Below are positions 7,809-17,864 of a DNA stretch of 50,800 bases, piece after piece. Positions within the stretch are counted from its first letter, which is position 1. Each line of letters begins with the position of its first letter. Position numbers and translations under genes: made by a program. Origin of the DNA: Nitrospirota bacterium (lineage in GTDB: Bacteria; Nitrospirota; Nitrospiria; Nitrospirales; UBA8639); the NCBI GenBank assembly GCA_029864405.1, contig JAOTTP010000012.1:1-50800 (forward strand), written 5' to 3'. Below the pieces are notes generated by a model. The model worked only from the letters and a program-made list of their open reading frames with translations, ran no database searches and had not been told where the DNA came from.

Positions 7809-9448
7809 GACTCCTCCTTCAGTGCCGCCTTGGGCTTGGGTCTGATCTCCGCTTGGTCCTCCGGCTTGGACTCGGGTTCAGGCTTGGGCTTGGCTTTGCC
7901 CTCGGGTTTGGATTCCGGCTTTGGTTGGAAACGTGCGAGCGATTTGCGGGCGATTTCGATAATCGTTTGACGATCCTCTTCATTCAGTTTGGCTGCGGCT
8001 TCCAATCGTTTGCACACCTCCAACGGGATGTCCAGAGCCGCCTTGTGTAGGGCTTGTTCGGCGTTCGTCATCTGCTCAAGCGGTACAGGGTCGAAGAGTT
8101 TTTCGGTTAACGCCAGGAGCAAGGTGATTTGAGCGGGCACGGAGACCGGGGCGAATTCCGGCTGCTTGAGACAGGCGCGGATTCGCCGCCCGTGTTCGAT
8201 AATCTTGCGGGTATCCTCATCCAGCCTGGCGCCGAACCTGGCGAAGGTTTCCAGCTCCTCAAACTGTGCATAGGCCAGCTTAAGATCACCCGCCACGGCG
8301 CGGTAGGCCGCTCGTTGTGCTTTGCCCCCCACGCGGGACACAGATCGCCCCACATCGACCGCAGGCAGCACCCCTAATTCGAACAGGGAAGGCGAAAGGT
8401 AGATCTGCCCATCCGTGATGGAAATCAGATTGGTCGGAATGTAGGCGGAAATGTTTTGTGCTTCGGTTTCGATAATGGGCAGCGCCGTCAGCGAGCCGCC
8501 ACCGAGTTCCTTGCGCAGGTGTGTGGCGCGCTCCAGAAGCCGTGAGTGGATATAAAAGATGTCGCCGGGAAACGCTTCCCTACCTGGCGGCCGGCGCAAA
8601 AGCAGGGACAGCTCACGATAGGCGCGAGCGTGATGGGTCAGGTCGTCATAGACAATCAGGACATCGCGTCCCTGGTTCATGAAATGCTCCGCAATGCTGG
8701 TCGCCGCGTATGGCGCGATATAGGCAAGACCCGGCGGGTCGTTGCCTTCGGTCACGACGACGATAGTGTACTCCATCGCGCCTTGTTCGCGGAGGGTGGC
8801 CACGACTTTCGCGACGCCGGACGCGCGCTGACCGATGGCGCAATACACGCACAGGACATTCTGATCCCGCTGGTTGAGAATGGTGTCGAGGGCAATGGCG
8901 GTCTTGCCTGTCTGCCGGTCTCCAAGAATCAACTCACGTTGGCCGCGCCCGATGGGAATGAGCGCATCGATGACCTTGATGCCGGTTTGCAACGGCACCG
9001 TGACGGGTGCACGATTCATGATGGGCGGTGCTGGACGTTCGATAGGCAGGCGCTCGCTGGAGGCCACCGGTCCGTGGCCATCCAGGGTCCGACCTAATGG
9101 ATTGATGACTCTCCCGATCAAGCCGTCGCCTACCGGCACGTCCATGACGTGTCCCCTGCGCTCGACTTCGTCACCTGCCTGTAACTGCCAGTAGTCGCCA
9201 AGGAGCACGACGCCGATTTCGTCTTCATCGACGTTGAAGGCGATGCCGTACACCTCACCGGGAAATTTCAGCACCTCCTCAAACCCCACGCGGGGAAGGC
9301 CGGAAACCCTGGCGATCCCGGTGGAGACGTTCGTGACCCTGCCCACCTCGCGGGGCGTCAGCTGAGGCGAGAAGCTTTCGCGCGCCTGGCTTATTCCAGA
9401 AAACGCACGGTCGAAAACCTTCTGGAGACTCTCAGGTTCCATGTTCAT
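7805..9448 (-). CDS. atpA: N-ATPase alpha subunit
   Basis: About 547 residues, the non-catalytic nucleotide-binding subunit of F1. The P-loop GDRQTGKT is at about residues 176-183, followed by the alpha-type block [20 protein letters not shown] and the conserved INAE-like SRVGGKAQ stretch. The last ~40 residues form an unusual Lys-Pro-Glu-rich tail (repeats of KPE/PKPE). The start is uncertain: ATGs at 9448 and 9442 both overlap the end of atpF, and a further in-frame ATG occurs at 9478; none has a strong ribosome site. The stop overlaps the start of the truncated atpG copy. It belongs to the N-ATPase operon on the minus strand. Confidence 0.93.
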   Translation of the reverse strand: MNMEPESLQKVFDRAFSGISQARESFSPQLTPREVGRVTNVSTGIARVSGLPRVGFEEVLKFPGEVYGIAFNVDEDEIGVVLLGDYWQLQAGDEVERRGHVMDVPVGDGLIGRVINPLGRTLDGHGPVASSERLPIERPAPPIMNRAPVTVPLQTGIKVIDALIPIGRGQRELILGDRQTGKTAIALDTILNQRDQNVLCVYCAIGQRASGVAKVVATLREQGAMEYTIVVVTEGNDPPGLAYIAPYAATSIAEHFMNQGRDVLIVYDDLTHHARAYRELSLLLRRPPGREAFPGDIFYIHSRLLERATHLRKELGGGSLTALPIIETEAQNISAYIPTNLISITDGQIYLSPSLFELGVLPAVDVGRSVSRVGGKAQRAAYRAVAGDLKLAYAQFEELETFARFGARLDEDTRKIIEHGRRIRACLKQPEFAPVSVPAQITLLLALTEKLFDPVPLEQMTNAEQALHKAALDIPLEVCKRLEAAAKLNEEDRQTIIEIARKSLARFQPKPESKPEGKAKPKPEPESKPEDQAEIRPKPKAALKEES

Positions 9449-10250
9449 TGGCTGGTTGTTCGGGAGGTGCGTCGGCATTGGCTTCAGGTTTGGCTTTTTC
9501 TTTCAGGAGTTCGCCGACGTCCTTTTCCAGCGACACGAGATAATCCGCGATGCTCCACGCCACTTTTTGTCCATTTGTGGTGAGTTCGATTCCGCTGACC
9601 AGGTCCGGCGCGGGCTCGAACCGGACGTGGATTTCAGCCGAGAACGTTTCGTTGAGGGCATGTTGTATCGCCGCGCGTTGCTCCGCAGGCAGGTCGAACG
9701 CGCTGCGCACAATCGCGGGGTCAGACGCGGTTTTCAGAGCCTCGGCGAGTCCTTCTTTCGCCTGGCCGTCCATTTCTCGCAAGCGGCGAATGAACACCTC
9801 GCCCAGGCGTTCTTCCAGGCTCGTCGTGGCGAGGTCCGCCAATGTCTTTCGCGCAATCGCAAAAATTTCCTCCCGTGTTCGACGAGTGAGTTCTTTATTC
9901 AGGCTTTGGTGCTCGCTTCTCAATGCTTCCTGCCACTTGGTACGCAAGGTGTCCGACTCCTTCCGCGCCTCGTCGAGGAGCCGCTGACGCTCGGCCGTTG
10001 CCTCGTCCTCGGCTTTCTTCAACAGAGCCGCGCGCTGCTGGTCGAACTCCTCATTCTTGCGCGTGAACTCGTCACGTTCCTGTCCGGCTTCGGTCTTTTT
10101 TGCGTCGGCGTCTGCCAGTTCGGTGGCGATCCGTTTCTCCCTCGCGTCGAGAGCATTGAGGATTGGCTTGTACAGGAAGCGCTTCAACAACCATACGAGG
10201 ATGAGAAAGTTGAGTGCCTGCGCAATAACGGTAAACCAGTCGATGAGCAT
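9432..10250 (-). CDS. atpF: N-ATPase b subunit with delta-like C-terminal region
   Basis: 272 residues, longer than ordinary b subunits. One N-terminal membrane segment (residues 3-22, [20 protein letters not shown]) is followed by a long charged coiled coil (about 30-150) and a C-terminal part containing an F-type delta-like pattern ([15 protein letters not shown]-type segment around 205-225). N-ATPase operons have no separate atpH, and this extended subunit is thought to take over the stator role. An Ala/Pro/Glu-rich tail precedes the stop. The gene lies 4 bp after atpE and overlaps atpA. Confidence 0.9.
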   Translation of the reverse strand: MLIDWFTVIAQALNFLILVWLLKRFLYKPILNALDAREKRIATELADADAKKTEAGQERDEFTRKNEEFDQQRAALLKKAEDEATAERQRLLDEARKESDTLRTKWQEALRSEHQSLNKELTRRTREEIFAIARKTLADLATTSLEERLGEVFIRRLREMDGQAKEGLAEALKTASDPAIVRSAFDLPAEQRAAIQHALNETFSAEIHVRFEPAPDLVSGIELTTNGQKVAWSIADYLVSLEKDVGELLKEKAKPEANADAPPEQPANEHGT

Positions 10251-10254
10251 CGTC

Positions 10255-10536
10255 TTACTTTCCTGTTGCCTGGGCGAGGACGTGGTTCCAGAACGGGTTG
10301 GCGAAGATCAGAATCATCGAAACCACGAAACAGTAAATGGCCGTGGACTCGATCATCGCCAGGCCCACAAACAGCGTTCGGGTGATCGTGTTTGAGGCAT
10401 CGGGCTGCTGGGCGAGCGAAGTCAAGGCTGTTGAAACCGCCCTTCCTTCCCCCAGCGCCGGTCCGATTGTGCCCACCCCGGTGGTCAAGCCGGCCGTGAC
10501 AATTGATGCCACCGCGATGAGAGTCATGCTGTCCAT
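10255..10536 (-). CDS. atpE: N-ATPase c subunit (rotor ring)
   Basis: A 93-residue two-helix hairpin. Helix 1 carries GPALGEGRA, with a second carboxylate at E30. Helix 2 carries the ion-binding MIESTAIY, with E63, S64, T65 and Y68, matching the E65/S66/T67/Y70 Na+ ligand pattern of the Ilyobacter c ring; the Q32 equivalent is E30. The ATG at 10536 has GGAG 6-7 bases upstream, and upstream in-frame codons lack a ribosome site. Two-carboxylate N-type rings are known, including a large H+-specific c17 ring from Burkholderia, so Na+ versus H+ specificity is open. Confidence 0.93.
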   Translation of the reverse strand: MDSMTLIAVASIVTAGLTTGVGTIGPALGEGRAVSTALTSLAQQPDASNTITRTLFVGLAMIESTAIYCFVVSMILIFANPFWNHVLAQATGK

Positions 10537-10567
10537 AGTGTCTCCTTTGGTTGTTGTGATGTATGCG

Positions 10568-11263
10568 TCAAGGTGCTGACCCGGATTCCGGTTCATGCTG
10601 GCGGGTTCGTGTCGCGGCCGCAATGTATACCGTGGCCAGGATGCTGAAGATATAGGCTTGCACCATCCCGGTGAGCAGACCGAGCAGGCTCATGACGATC
10701 GGGAAGATGAAGGGCGTGATGGTCAGCAGAATGCCGACAATCATGGCCCCGCTCATCATGTTGCCGAACAAGCGGACGGCCAGGGCCAGCGTGCGGGAGA
10801 TTTCGCTGATAACGTTAAACGGCAACATGATGATGGTCGGTTTCAGGTAGGACTTGAGATACCCGCCGACTCCTTGCTCCTCGATGCCGAAGAGCGGTAC
10901 GGCGACAAACACACACAGCGCGAGTGCCACCGTGGTCGAGAGGGAGCCTGTCGGGGGCTCGTAACCGGGAATGATCGTACAGAGGCTGGCTGTGGCGACG
11001 AACAGGAAGATCGTCCCCAGGAAGCTGAGATACTTGTGCGGATGACTCAGGCCCACCTCTTCAATTTGTTTCTCGATGGCGGTGACGACGATTTCCAGAA
11101 GATTCTGCCAGCGAGAACGTTTCAGGCCAGCGGAAAGGTGGCGCGTAATGGCTGTTGATCCGATGGTCAACAACAGCATCAATCCCCATGTGACGACAAT
11201 CGTGGCATTCAGCTTGATGAACCCGTATTGCCAGAAAATAATTTCGTCCGGGCTAAGGCGCAT
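10568..11263 (-). CDS. atpB: N-ATPase a subunit
   Basis: 231 residues, the stator ion channel. Five to six membrane helices are visible; the conserved essential arginine lies in the helix SRTLALAVRLFGNMMSG and the last helix contains GMVQAYIFSILATVYI with the conserved Gln. The start ATG at 11263 has AGAGGAGG about 6 bases upstream and overlaps atpR by 11 bp. The gene is followed by atpE 31 bp later. Confidence 0.93.
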   Translation of the reverse strand: MRLSPDEIIFWQYGFIKLNATIVVTWGLMLLLTIGSTAITRHLSAGLKRSRWQNLLEIVVTAIEKQIEEVGLSHPHKYLSFLGTIFLFVATASLCTIIPGYEPPTGSLSTTVALALCVFVAVPLFGIEEQGVGGYLKSYLKPTIIMLPFNVISEISRTLALAVRLFGNMMSGAMIVGILLTITPFIFPIVMSLLGLLTGMVQAYIFSILATVYIAAATRTRQHEPESGSAP

Positions 11264-11564
11264 GGCCGGCCTCCTCTGCCAGGCGGGTTGGCTTTTCGGC
11301 TACGCGTGTGAGTCGTGTCACGATTACACGCGCAATGGTAAATCCCAAGAGGCACATGAGCAGCTTCTCCCACTGGCCGCCCGAGAACACATAGAAACCA
11401 GCCAGGGTCATGCTTGTTCGCAGCAGCAGGCTGCCGAAGAACCAAATCGCCGGCCGTGTGGACGACACGCCTTTTTGAACCGTCCACCACAGGCCTCCGA
11501 AAAACATCGCTCCGAGCAACATGCCCGCTACCAGCGCAGGCACCATCATGAAGATTTCATTCAT
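11253..11564 (-). CDS. atpR: N-ATPase accessory membrane protein AtpR
   Basis: 103 residues with three hydrophobic segments (about 5-25, 40-60 and 68-85). A conserved arginine lies inside the second (FGSLLLRTSMT). This is the AtpR (N-ATPase AtpR family) protein found only in N-ATPase operons, between atpQ and atpB as here. Its membrane arginine has been proposed to interact with the c ring carboxylates during assembly (inference from the family). It overlaps both neighbours by 8-12 bp, a sign of tight coupling. Confidence 0.85.
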   Translation of the reverse strand: MNEIFMMVPALVAGMLLGAMFFGGLWWTVQKGVSSTRPAIWFFGSLLLRTSMTLAGFYVFSGGQWEKLLMCLLGFTIARVIVTRLTRVAEKPTRLAEEAGHAP

Positions 11565-11895
11565 CGTGATTCTCCTGTTCCGCTCGTATTTCCTGGTCTT
11601 CCTTAGTCACCCAATGCCACGCATTCACACAGCCGATGATCAGGCCGATGAAGAGCAGTGTGAGCGTCCATGAATGCGGTCCGGGATAGTGTTTGTCCAG
11701 CCAGAGACCGAGCGCCGCGCCCAGTAGCGTTGGAATCGTAACCGACCAGCCGATCAGCCCCATCATCCCCAACCCAAACCAGATGGTCCGTGTCGTGTGA
11801 CGTTGCGCCTTGAGTTTGCGCGCGGCTTTCGTGCCGACCTGCCTGGCTAGGGGCGTCTCTTCCCTGAGTGGCTTCTCTTCCGGGTCCTCAGTCAT
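11557..11895 (-). CDS. atpQ: N-ATPase accessory membrane protein AtpQ (AtpI-like)
   Basis: About 112 residues. A charged N-terminus is followed by two membrane helices (GMMGLIGWSVTIPTLLGAALG and LTLLFIGLIIGCVNAWHWV) with the GxxLGxWLD turn typical of AtpI/Q proteins, which help assemble the c ring or move Mg2+. The ATG at 11895 overlaps the atpC stop by 8 bp. The frame stays open to a TTG at 11922, which is less likely. Its position after atpC and before atpR is the N-ATPase hallmark. Confidence 0.85.
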   Translation of the reverse strand: MTEDPEEKPLREETPLARQVGTKAARKLKAQRHTTRTIWFGLGMMGLIGWSVTIPTLLGAALGLWLDKHYPGPHSWTLTLLFIGLIIGCVNAWHWVTKEDQEIRAEQENHDE

Positions 11896-12292
11896 GGCGA
11901 AAATCCGCGAAGCGGCGCACAAAGCTACTTTCCAGCTTGGCCATCACCGAGCGGAGGCTTTGCTCGTGTTCGTCCAGAGTCAGAAATTCATCTTCCACCG
12001 CCTCGCGCAATTGACGGAGGTCGGTTCCGGCAATGGCGTTGCGCACGGAGACCAGCACCTCCTGGCCGCTTTTGACCAGTACTCCTTCATCGAGTGCCAC
12101 GTACATCTCATCATCCCCGTTGCTTTCGTAGATCAGAATCCCTGGCTCGAGTGCCGCCACGCAGTCAAGCCGTTGAGGCAAGAGGCCAAACGCCCCCTCG
12201 CGGGTTTCCGCGACGATACGGGTCACCGCTTTCTGCACGGCGAAGATCCTGAACGGGAGAAGAATTTTCAGGGTCATGAGCGTCGGCTGCAT
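11888..12292 (-). CDS. atpC: N-ATPase epsilon subunit
   Basis: About 134 residues with the N-terminal beta-sandwich pattern of F1 epsilon (LKILLPFRIFA, then REGAFGLLPQRLDCVAALEPGI split by turns, and VALDEGVLVKSGQEVLVSV). A charged C-terminal helical part follows. The ATG at 12292 is supported by GGAGG 7 bases upstream; a TTG two codons earlier is too close to that site. Placement directly after atpD is normal. Confidence 0.9.
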   Translation of the reverse strand: MQPTLMTLKILLPFRIFAVQKAVTRIVAETREGAFGLLPQRLDCVAALEPGILIYESNGDDEMYVALDEGVLVKSGQEVLVSVRNAIAGTDLRQLREAVEDEFLTLDEHEQSLRSVMAKLESSFVRRFADFRHD

Positions 12293-12329
12293 GTTCAACC
12301 TCCGGTTGCGGTTTCGACGGCGGCTTCGA

Positions 12330-13841
<1,512 letters not shown>

Positions 13842-13931
13842 TCAGGGTGTGGGTTGAGCAGTCGTGCTTCAGTGAGGGATCCGGTCTTGTGCTTATTTTC
13901 GTGGATGAGGTGTCCGATACCATATTCCTCA

Positions 13932-13961
13932 ATTCAACCCCTTACCGTTCATATGAGTCAA
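13932..13961 (-). promoter_or_regulatory. Possible sigma70-type promoter of the N-ATPase operon
   Basis: On the minus strand a TTGACT (13961-13956) is followed 18 bases later by TTGAAT (13937-13932), about 125 bp before the atpD start, in the 214-bp gap between the antiporter gene and atpD. The -35 is good, but the -10 matches only four of six consensus bases. No other strong candidate was seen. Confidence 0.25.
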
Positions 13962-14022
13962 TGTCTCCAAGAAAAACAGAGTGTCCGTCTGTATGGACCG
14001 TCTGAGTATTCACCTCTGATAT

Positions 14023-15213
14023 TCAAGTCTGGATTTCATTGTGAGTCTGACCTTCGCCGGCCTTGATAAGGGCTTTTCTGGTCATGACCGGTCCAATGAG
14101 TTCGAAGACGATCGTGGATCCAATGGCAACCGGAAGAATCACTTCCTTGAGTTCGGGTAGGTGTTGGCTGGCCAGAAGCGCCATTCCCAACGCAACTCCG
14201 GCCTGTGGCCAGAGCGCCATGCCCATCCAGCGCCGTATGACGGGAGACGCCCCGCTGAGGATCCCTCCTCCCCATGCTCCAATCACCCGACCGATGAGTC
14301 GTAACAGGATATAGGCAACACCGAGCAGACTGGTTGCCCGCAAGGCATTCAGATCCAATGAGGCGCCGGCTAAGATAAAAAAGAGAATCATGAATGGCCA
14401 TTCAATGCCTTCAATGGCGGTGAACGGACGTCGGTGGTGAGCGGCGAAATTAGCGACCGTGGCTCCTAAGACCATGCACGCCAAGATAAAGGACACATTT
14501 AAGAAGACGGCGATTCCCCCACACAAAAGTACTAGCCCTAGCGCTTCGGCTTGCGTGGGCTCCCCTTGTTTGATTCGTCCGGTCAAATAAGCCATGGGGA
14601 TACCGAGAACAAGGCCCAGCAGCATGGCTCCGCCAATTTCCCATCCCCCCAATAGGAGCATGTCCCAACCGGTTTCTTGTCCATAAAGCGTTTGGGCCAT
14701 GGCTAAGAGAACACTAAAGATCATGAGGCCCCAAACGTCGTCAATGGCCACGATATTCTCCAGCGTACTGGAAAATTCCCCTTTTGCCCGTATTTCACGG
14801 ATGACGTCTATCGTGGCGGCAGGGTCGGTTGCGAGGGAAATGCCAGCCAGGACAAGCGCAATGTCGGGACGAATGCCCAAGAGTAGGAGTCCAATGAACA
14901 CAGTCATGGCCGTTGCCAGGACCGCCCCAATCGAAATCCAAAGGACGATTTTCCCATGTCGTTGAAGTGACGAACGGGTCATGTGATGACCCAACAAAAA
15001 TCCCACCATGGATAAGGCGATATTGGTGACAACCGGAAACCATTCTTCCTGGAAATCCGGCAAAAGATTGAGTCCCGATGGACCAATGGCAAATCCGGTC
15101 AAGAGTAGCAAGGTGACTCTTGGTAAAAACGTTCGGCGTCCCAACAGGTCGGTGAACAGTCCCAACAGAAATAGGGTCCCAAGTGTAATCAGTATTTTGG
15201 AAATTTCGTCCAT
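14023..15213 (-). CDS. CPA2-family Na+/H+ antiporter
   Basis: About 396 residues and 11-12 membrane helices of the cation:proton antiporter-2 type. The ion-site helix holds the paired aspartates IVAIDDVWG, the double-Asp motif typical of electrogenic NapA/NhaA-like exchangers. The unwound-helix motif SLATDPAATIDV is also present. No TrkA-N regulatory domain follows. The ATG at 15213 is chosen; the frame is open to TTG codons at 15228 and 15231. It lies just upstream of, and in the same direction as, the N-ATPase, a sensible partnership for Na+ homeostasis: the exchanger uses H+ entry, the ATPase uses ATP. Confidence 0.85.
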   Translation of the reverse strand: MDEISKILITLGTLFLLGLFTDLLGRRTFLPRVTLLLLTGFAIGPSGLNLLPDFQEEWFPVVTNIALSMVGFLLGHHMTRSSLQRHGKIVLWISIGAVLATAMTVFIGLLLLGIRPDIALVLAGISLATDPAATIDVIREIRAKGEFSSTLENIVAIDDVWGLMIFSVLLAMAQTLYGQETGWDMLLLGGWEIGGAMLLGLVLGIPMAYLTGRIKQGEPTQAEALGLVLLCGGIAVFLNVSFILACMVLGATVANFAAHHRRPFTAIEGIEWPFMILFFILAGASLDLNALRATSLLGVAYILLRLIGRVIGAWGGGILSGASPVIRRWMGMALWPQAGVALGMALLASQHLPELKEVILPVAIGSTIVFELIGPVMTRKALIKAGEGQTHNEIQT

Positions 15214-15672
15214 CTCTGTTGTATTCAACAACGCTCAATTTCGACGGCTTTCGCGTCTGATACGGTAGCAGGCATTGATGTCATTTGAAAGAAAAAGAAA
15301 CGTTTATCGACACACCGAGGGCCTTTGTCTCGGCATGAATGACCGGGGCCGGTCCATTGATCCATTTTTGATGCATTTGAGCCGGGTTTCGAATACTTCC
15401 GACCATGAGGGCCGATGTGTCAGAGAGACGGAAAGGCCGTGTAGAGAGCGCCATGCGCGGCCTACTAAGGGGTGCATGCGGGGCACAAAGACGTAGAAAA
15501 TAGGACGAAGGGTGGGTGGGGACGGAAACTAGGAGACGTTGGCTGGTATTCACGACGAGTGAACAATAGAAGAACTTGCGGATTGGAATGAGGGCGATGC
15601 CATGAAGCGTCTTCTCACGCAAGGGGGAACCTTTTTCGTGCCGGTTTCTGTCGTGTTCGTCGTCTACTCAAT
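15214..15672. other. Intergenic region without recognised feature
   Basis: A 459-bp gap between the antiporter and a universal stress protein gene. Open frames on both strands are short and lack family features or good ribosome sites. No repeat of the window's families is seen. It probably contains promoters only. Confidence 0.5.
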
Positions 15673-16239
15673 TCACATGCGTGCACCGGATGATGGTTTG
15701 CGACGTGTCTTTTTCGTATCCGATTTGACGGGCTTGGGGGTTGCCTCAATATCCGTAAAGGGCTGCAACTTATGATACGGATAGGGGACGCAGAGCACCG
15801 GACATGTCACGGTGCGAACCACTTTTTCGGCGGTACTGCCAAAAAAGATCCGGGTAATATCGCCCGTTTGTCCTCCATAACTCCCCATGACCACGAGGTC
15901 GACGTGTTCTGTTCGTGTCATACGGGCAATTTCCACAAAGGGTTTCCCTTCGCTGAGTAAGCGCGTGATCTTAATCCCCTTGGCTTCCGGCAAGGCCAAG
16001 AGGCCCCGTGCTAGGTGACGGGCATGGTGGTGTAAGCGTTTTTTTTGGGCTTTCTCCTCAGAAGGGAGCGCGAGCCCGAGAGCATTCAAGGCATCCAGGG
16101 TTTTGGTGTCGATGACATGAAGGAGAATCACCTGTGATTGAAAACTCCTGGCCAGACGAAGACCAACCAGGAACGCCTCTCGTGAGCTTGGAGAGAAATC
16201 GACGGGTATCAGAATTTTTTGAAACAGATCGTCACTCAT
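15673..16239 (-). CDS. Universal stress protein (UspA family), single domain with basic tail
   Basis: 188 residues. One Usp domain (about 6-150) starts with the ILIPVDFSPSS strand and ends with the ATP-binding signature GSYGGQTGD followed nine residues on by GS, then VTCPVLCVP. A Lys/Arg-rich tail of about 35 residues follows. ATP-binding Usps act in the cytoplasm as stress sensors; partners are unknown. It is divergent from the two-domain Usp gene at 16646. Confidence 0.88.
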   Translation of the reverse strand: MSDDLFQKILIPVDFSPSSREAFLVGLRLARSFQSQVILLHVIDTKTLDALNALGLALPSEEKAQKKRLHHHARHLARGLLALPEAKGIKITRLLSEGKPFVEIARMTRTEHVDLVVMGSYGGQTGDITRIFFGSTAEKVVRTVTCPVLCVPYPYHKLQPFTDIEATPKPVKSDTKKTRRKPSSGARM

Positions 16240-16645
16240 GTTGTTGACCTCGTTGTGTGTTTGTCATAGCGTAGATCATTACGATCATGCCTAAGAGAAC
16301 TCAGCAAAGAAAATGCCAGATAATGATGTTTTCCCTAAGATCCTAGCTGGACGAAGGGATGGAGTAGGCAAAACGTGGGAAAGAAAAAATTTAGGATAGG
16401 GTTCTCGTGAAAAAAGAGGAAAAAAGCGACACTGCCATGAAGGCGAATAGTTCCAAAAAAGGGCATTCTGGCATTGAGTGGGCGGTCCTATTTTTCCCCA
16501 CTTGCCGGATTCCAAGATTCTGGCCAAAAAATACTGTCTGAAAAGAGCTGCCACCTGGCAGGATTTGTGCGAAGAGAAGTGTGTATGGAGAGAAAGAGTT
16601 CGTGAATTGGAGCGGTCCTATGACCGAGATTGAGGAGATGAGACG
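16240..16645. other. Divergent intergenic region between two usp genes
   Basis: A 406-bp AT-richer spacer between genes read in opposite directions, so promoters for both are expected here. No clear operator or repeat was recognised. Open frames on the minus strand across it have no family features. Confidence 0.45.
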
Positions 16646-17554
16646 ATGAAAATTTTGTGTGCGGTTGATGGGTCGGAGTTTTCTCTCTGGGCACTTGAAT
16701 GTGTGGGGAAATTGTTTCGCCATTCGGTAAAAGAGTTGGTCTTGCTGCATGTGGTTGATCCACGGATATTGAGAGGCGGTGGGGGGAAGCGGCCCAAAAA
16801 AGATGAGCCATTTACTAAAGATATTTCCAGAAAGCTGGAGACAGCGGGTCAGAAGGTTTTGACGGATTGTGCGCACCGGATGGAAGTGGTGTTAAGCCAA
16901 GCCACCACCAAGCCGTTTGCGGAGATGAAGACTGCGTTGGTGAAAGGCCATGCGGCCGATGCCATTATTTCCTATGCCGAGCGAACCCGACCTGATTTGG
17001 TGGTGGTGGGATCACGCGGCATGAATGATCTCCCTGGATACCTGCTTGGGAGTATTTCGAGGACGGTTCTGACCCACGGCCCCTGCTCGGTCTTGACGGT
17101 CAAGGGTCCACTCGACGTGCCGGTATCCGTCTTACTGGCCTTGGATGGGTCCAAGCCATCAAAGTTTGCGGCAAACCGGGTGAAAGAATGGCTGTCTCCT
17201 GAAGAGGTGACGCTTCAACTGGTGTCGGTTGTGCCCGATATCTTGACGGATGCGTCCAAGAAGATGTTCCCGAAATCGCGATTGAAGGCCCTGGTGGCTC
17301 CCCTTCGGCAGCATGCCCAGGAATGCCTTGAGCAATATCGAGAATTGTTTTTAAAGGAAGGGTTTCAAGTGATCGGAAAACGCCTTCAGGGGAATCCCCG
17401 AGAGAAAATCGTCGAGTCGGTTCCAACCTGTCACGCGCAATTGGTGGTCATGGGATCCAAGGGGCTCACCGGTGTGGAACGGTTTACGATGGGGAGTGTG
17501 TCGGAATGGGTGAGTGCGTACGCGCCTTCCTCCGTACTGGTCGTCCGGCATTAA
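16646..17554 (+). CDS. Tandem-domain universal stress protein
   Basis: 302 residues made of two Usp domains. Domain 1 (about 1-150) has KILCAVDGSEFS and the nucleotide signature GSRGMNDLPGYLLGSIS. Domain 2 (about 155-302) has VLLALDGSKPS and GSKGLTGVERFTMGSVS. Both keep the G-x2-G-x9-GS ATP-binding pattern. The start has GAGGAGA upstream. It is one of three Usp genes in 15.6-22.8 kb, interspersed with CBS-domain genes and PPi-phosphofructokinase, suggesting an energy-stress neighbourhood. Confidence 0.9.
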   Translation: MKILCAVDGSEFSLWALECVGKLFRHSVKELVLLHVVDPRILRGGGGKRPKKDEPFTKDISRKLETAGQKVLTDCAHRMEVVLSQATTKPFAEMKTALVKGHAADAIISYAERTRPDLVVVGSRGMNDLPGYLLGSISRTVLTHGPCSVLTVKGPLDVPVSVLLALDGSKPSKFAANRVKEWLSPEEVTLQLVSVVPDILTDASKKMFPKSRLKALVAPLRQHAQECLEQYRELFLKEGFQVIGKRLQGNPREKIVESVPTCHAQLVVMGSKGLTGVERFTMGSVSEWVSAYAPSSVLVVRH

Positions 17555-17687
17555 CAAAAATTGGAGGGATGTCGAACGCCCTGGTCTGCCTTCAGGGATG
17601 ACCTATGGTTGAAGATTGGACTTTACACGACAAAAAGGAGGGGTATAGTTGAACACAGGAAGGACAGGACGATCGCAGGTGAAGTCT

Positions 17688-17852
17688 ATGAAAACAAGCG
17701 TGGCGTGGGTCGGACGGCTGCTGGGATTCGTTTTGATCGGAGGGCTGCTGTCCACGGGAGCCTATGGGGACCATCTGGATGTTCCCGCTGATCTCGCAGG
17801 CACCTCTCCAGACTGTCATGGGAGATTCCTTGGAAAGCAGGTTCCCTGGTAG
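17688..17852 (+). pseudogene. Signal-peptide end of an amber-interrupted pentapeptide-repeat gene
   Basis: An ATG at 17688, preceded by AGGTGA, opens 54 codons. They encode a clear signal peptide (KTSVAWVGRLLGFVLIGG, cleavage after AYG) and a short mature start ending KQVPW, then TAG at 17850. The very next codons (SLNQVLAAHARWL) are in the same frame and form the usual lead-in of the pentapeptide protein at 17865. A single base substitution creating TAG is the simplest explanation. The secretion signal is thereby separated from the repeat domain. Confidence 0.8.
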
Positions 17853-17864
17853 TCCCTCAACCAG

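Noticed and set aside
9441-10385. 314-codon plus-strand frame opposite atpF
   Set aside because: Long antisense frame caused by codon bias of atpF and atpE; no domain, and the minus-strand genes are certain.
15281-15622. 113-codon minus-strand frame
   Set aside because: No ribosome site, odd composition and no recognisable domain.
16391-16876. Minus-strand frame overlapping the tandem Usp gene
   Set aside because: It is an antisense shadow of a clear two-domain Usp gene.
17850-17852. Programmed amber read-through or genome-wide TAG recoding
   Set aside because: TAG serves as the natural stop for several intact genes here, so recoding is not supported; a mutation or error is simpler.
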